A DNA stretch of 6,578 nucleotides from Chloroflexota bacterium (GTDB lineage Bacteria > Chloroflexota > Chloroflexia > Thermomicrobiales > UBA6265): assembly GCA_023423795.1 (NCBI GenBank), contig JAFAEX010000205.1:1-6578 (forward strand), written 5' to 3'. The translations under genes and the position numbers were made by a program. The notes under the pieces were generated by a model. It searched no databases and had not been told where the DNA came from. It saw only the letters and a list, made by a program, of their open reading frames with translations. Shown piece after piece: positions 4,455 to 6,578 of the stretch; the stretch's first letter is position 1; each line of letters opens with the position of its first letter.

Positions 4455-6578
4455 CTAGGCGAGCCGGTGGCGGTGGGCGTAGGCGGCCGCCTTCGCGCGG
4501 GAATCGACGCCGATCTTGGCGTAGATGTGGGCGACGTGGCTGGCCACCGTGGTCGGGCTGATGAACAGCCGCTCGGCGATGGACCGGTTGTTTTCGCCGG
4601 CGGCGAGCAGGCGCAGCACCTCGCGTTCGCGCGGGGTCAGGGCGTGGTGGCCGGGCGCCGGTTCCGCGCCGGGCGTCGCGTGCGCCGTGCCGGCCGGAAG
4701 GGCGAGGGCGAGGGCGAGGGCCTCGGCCATGGCGTCCGGCCAGGGCGTCGCTTGCCCGGTGGCCCAGCGTGCGGCGAAGGCGGCGTCGCCGAGGTCGTGC
4801 CGGAGCGCGGCCACGATCGGGGCGAAGTAGGCCCGTTCGCTCGGGGGGAGGGGGAAGCCCATCTCGTCGCGCAGGGCCGCCATCGCGGCGAACAAGCGGA
4901 CCGCGGCATCCGGGTCGCCGGCGGCGGCGGCGACGCGCGCCAGGCCCTCCACCCCGATGGCGACGTCGCCGAGGTTGCCGCGGGCGTGGCCGAGGTGGAG
5001 CCCTTCGCGCAGCCGGGCCGCCGCGCCGGCGAGGTCGCCGGAATCGGCGGTCGCCAGGCCGTCGTTGATCAGGATCATCGGCACGAGCCAGTCCCAGCCG
5101 TACTCCCGCGCCAGCGGCAAGACCTCGGCGGCCTGGCGCATGGCGGCCGCGTGGTCGCCCTGGATCCAGGAGATGCAGGCCCGGTTGTGCATGGCCAGCA
5201 CCATCGCCTCGGTTTCGCCGACGGCGCGCGCGGCGTCGAGGCCGGCTTCCAGGCTGGCGATCCCGCGGTCGAAGTCGCCCAGTTCGACCAGTTGGGCCGA
5301 GAGGTTGATGAGCGAATAGGCTTCCGCCGTCCGGTCGCCGACTTCCCGCGCCAGCGCCAGCCCTTCTTCGTGCCAGGCGAGAGCCCGCTCGATCCGGGTG
5401 AGGTACCAGGCCAGCGTGCCCGCGCCGAGGAGCGCCCGGATGCGGTCCGCCGCCGGGGCGTCGCGGCCGAGGTCGAGGGCGAGTTCCAGCCAGCGGTGGC
5501 CCTCGTCGGTGTAGTTGTGTTCCTGCCAGAACGGCCAGAGCGAGCCGGCCATCCGCAGGAGGCGGCGACCGTCGTTGCGCGCGGCGAACCACGAGAGCGC
5601 GGCGCGCAGGTTCGGGTGCTCCCGTTCCAGCAGCGCGACCCAGGGGGCGGCGCCCGGCTGCTTGGCGCGCGGCCCGGCGTCCTCGGCGAAGGCGAGCGCC
5701 CACTCGGCGTGTTGCCGGCGCGCGTTTTCCTCCTCGCCGCTGGCCGCCAGTTCTTCCAGCCCGAACTCGCGGATCGTCTCCAGCATCACGTAGCGCGTCT
5801 CGCCGTCCTCGACGGTTTCGGCGCGGACGAGGCTGTGGTCGATCAGGGAGGCGATCGACTCCTCGACTCCCGACGACTCCTCGACTGCGCGCAGCGAAAA
5901 ACCGCCGACGAAGACGGCGAGGCGGCGGAAGAGGGCGCGTTCGTCGTCGGTGAGCAGGTCGTAGGACCAGGCGATCGCGTCGCGCATGGTGCGGAGGCGT
6001 GCGGGGACGTCGCGCGGGCCATCGACGAGCAGGGGTAGCCGCCGGTCGAGGCGGGCGAGCAAGGCGGCCGGCGACAGCACCTTCACCCGCGCCGCCGCCA
6101 GTTCGATGGCGAGCGGCAGGCCGTCGAGGTGGCGGCAGATGTCGGCGACCGTGGCCGCGTTCTCCGGGGTGAGGTGGAAGGCATCCTGCGCCGCGTGCGC
6201 CCGCTCGGCGAAGAGGCGGACGGCGGCGGAGTCCGCGGCATTGGACGACGCATCCCCGGACGGCGTGGCGAACCCGAGCGGCTGCACGGCCACTTCGCGC
6301 TCGCCGGAGACGCGCAGGCGGACGCGGCTGGTGACCAGCACGGTGAGGTTCGGGCAGGCGGCCAGCAGCCCGGCGACGAGCGGCGCGGCGTCGATGACCT
6401 GTTCGAAGTTGTCGAGCACCAGCAGCAGGTCGAGGTCGTGGAGGGCCGCTTCCAGCCGGGCCGCGAGGGCGTCGCCGCCGCCTTCGCGGACGCCGAGGGC
6501 GTGCGCGATGGTCGCCGCGACCAGCGCCGGGTCGGTGACGGCGGCGAGGCCGACCCAGCGCACGCCGTCGGCGAAGGC
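4455..6578 (-). CDS. STAND-type ATPase / TPR / LuxR-HTH transcriptional regulator (N-terminus outside window)
   Basis: The visible 707 residues (counted from the window edge) are the C-terminal part of a large regulator; the frame is open through position 6578, so the start and the Walker A P-loop are missing. Visible first is DGVRWVGLAAVTDPALV, typical of the strand after the P-loop. Walker B follows as LLVLDNFEQV (about 52-61), then VLVTSR (80-85) and GLPLAIELAAAR (153-164), with a winged-helix-like segment ending FRRLAVFVGGFSL (217-229). MLETIREFG (265-273) is a family hallmark. Residues about 380-570 are alanine-rich helical pairs of TPR type. The C-terminal LuxR HTH starts TPREREVLRLLAAG (648-661) with recognition-helix residues SPTTVASHV, ending at a TAG. 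Known relatives use nucleotide-controlled oligomerisation to activate transcription; the ligand and targets here are unknown. A repeat-derived VEESSGVEES lies at 232-241. Confidence 0.95.
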   Translation of the reverse strand, partial: AFADGVRWVGLAAVTDPALVAATIAHALGVREGGGDALAARLEAALHDLDLLLVLDNFEQVIDAAPLVAGLLAACPNLTVLVTSRVRLRVSGEREVAVQPLGFATPSGDASSNAADSAAVRLFAERAHAAQDAFHLTPENAATVADICRHLDGLPLAIELAAARVKVLSPAALLARLDRRLPLLVDGPRDVPARLRTMRDAIAWSYDLLTDDERALFRRLAVFVGGFSLRAVEESSGVEESIASLIDHSLVRAETVEDGETRYVMLETIREFGLEELAASGEEENARRQHAEWALAFAEDAGPRAKQPGAAPWVALLEREHPNLRAALSWFAARNDGRRLLRMAGSLWPFWQEHNYTDEGHRWLELALDLGRDAPAADRIRALLGAGTLAWYLTRIERALAWHEEGLALAREVGDRTAEAYSLINLSAQLVELGDFDRGIASLEAGLDAARAVGETEAMVLAMHNRACISWIQGDHAAAMRQAAEVLPLAREYGWDWLVPMILINDGLATADSGDLAGAAARLREGLHLGHARGNLGDVAIGVEGLARVAAAAGDPDAAVRLFAAMAALRDEMGFPLPPSERAYFAPIVAALRHDLGDAAFAARWATGQATPWPDAMAEALALALALPAGTAHATPGAEPAPGHHALTPREREVLRLLAAGENNRSIAERLFISPTTVASHVAHIYAKIGVDSRAKAAAYAHRHRLA
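5855..5886 (-). repeat. Octamer-type repeat inside the LuxR-regulator coding sequence
   Basis: TCGACT occurs at 5855, 5863 and 5881, and GACTCCTCGACT occurs in full at 5857-5868 and 5875-5886, an 18-bp in-frame period. On the coding strand this gives VEESSGVEES. The same 12-mer occurs outside the gene at 4427-4438. The repeat sits in the variable segment between the GGFSL motif and the conserved SLIDHSLV motif. Confidence 0.75.

Noticed and set aside
4209..6038. 609-codon plus-strand open frame antisense to the LuxR-type regulator, and the shifted minus-strand frame 4396-5703
   Set aside because: Both lie over a frame with clear Walker B, TPR and LuxR-HTH motifs; their translations are repetitive and show no recognisable domain.
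6563..6563. GTG at 6563 as the true start of the LuxR-type regulator
   Set aside because: The frame continues upstream to the window edge with family-like residues (ADGVRWVGL), and the Walker A motif that should precede it has not appeared, so the gene is simply cut by the window.

Overview
The window comes from a bacterial chromosome with very high G+C (roughly 70% by eye, with strong third-position G/C in every real gene). Two signs suggest a Chloroflexota/Thermomicrobia-like organism. One is a small Tat-exported protein whose N-terminus (SQFDRLTRTLAAGASRRG) looks like a type I associate with Thermomicrobiales genomes. The other is the set of short tandem and dispersed repeats between genes. 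This placement is inference; there is no rRNA or other taxonomic marker here.

Layout, left to right. A pair of 18-bp direct repeats (9-52) lies just past the stop of a minus-strand PLP-dependent Cys/Met-metabolism enzyme of the cystathionine gamma-synthase/lyase family (59-1177). It is divergent from gltX, glutamyl-tRNA synthetase, on the plus strand (1360-2895). The 182-bp divergent region holds a TATACT box inside a 9-bp inverted repeat and two oppositely oriented heptamer arrays, one in the leader of each gene. gltX ends in a long GC hairpin and converges on a minus-strand gene for a small Tat-exported protein (3009-3572). That protein has a Lys-Pro-Asn repeat linker and a C-terminal domain that resembles the LecA (PA-IL) lectin fold by eye. 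Upstream of it, on the same strand, is a single-domain rhodanese (3689-4090). A 364-bp gene-free stretch (4091-4454) follows. It contains two perfect palindromes, two heptamer arrays, a copy of the dispersed CCCGTCATCCCGAGCC repeat and an octamer repeat. The right third (4455-6578) is the C-terminal 707 residues of a large minus-strand ATPase/TPR/LuxR-HTH regulator whose N-terminus, with the Walker A site, is outside the window.

The genes do not form one obvious pathway. The PLP enzyme and the rhodanese both belong to sulfur metabolism but are not in one operon. The left gene pair is divergent, gltX and the lectin-like gene converge, and the lectin-like gene lies downstream of the rhodanese, separated by 116 bp with a terminator-like hairpin. 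I see no defence system, CRISPR array, mobile element or RNA gene. The unusual content is in the non-coding DNA. A heptamer family reads GGCACTC in the sense of the next gene at three places. A dispersed 16-18 bp repeat lies beyond two gene ends. An octamer repeat occurs both downstream of the LuxR gene and, in frame, inside its coding sequence.
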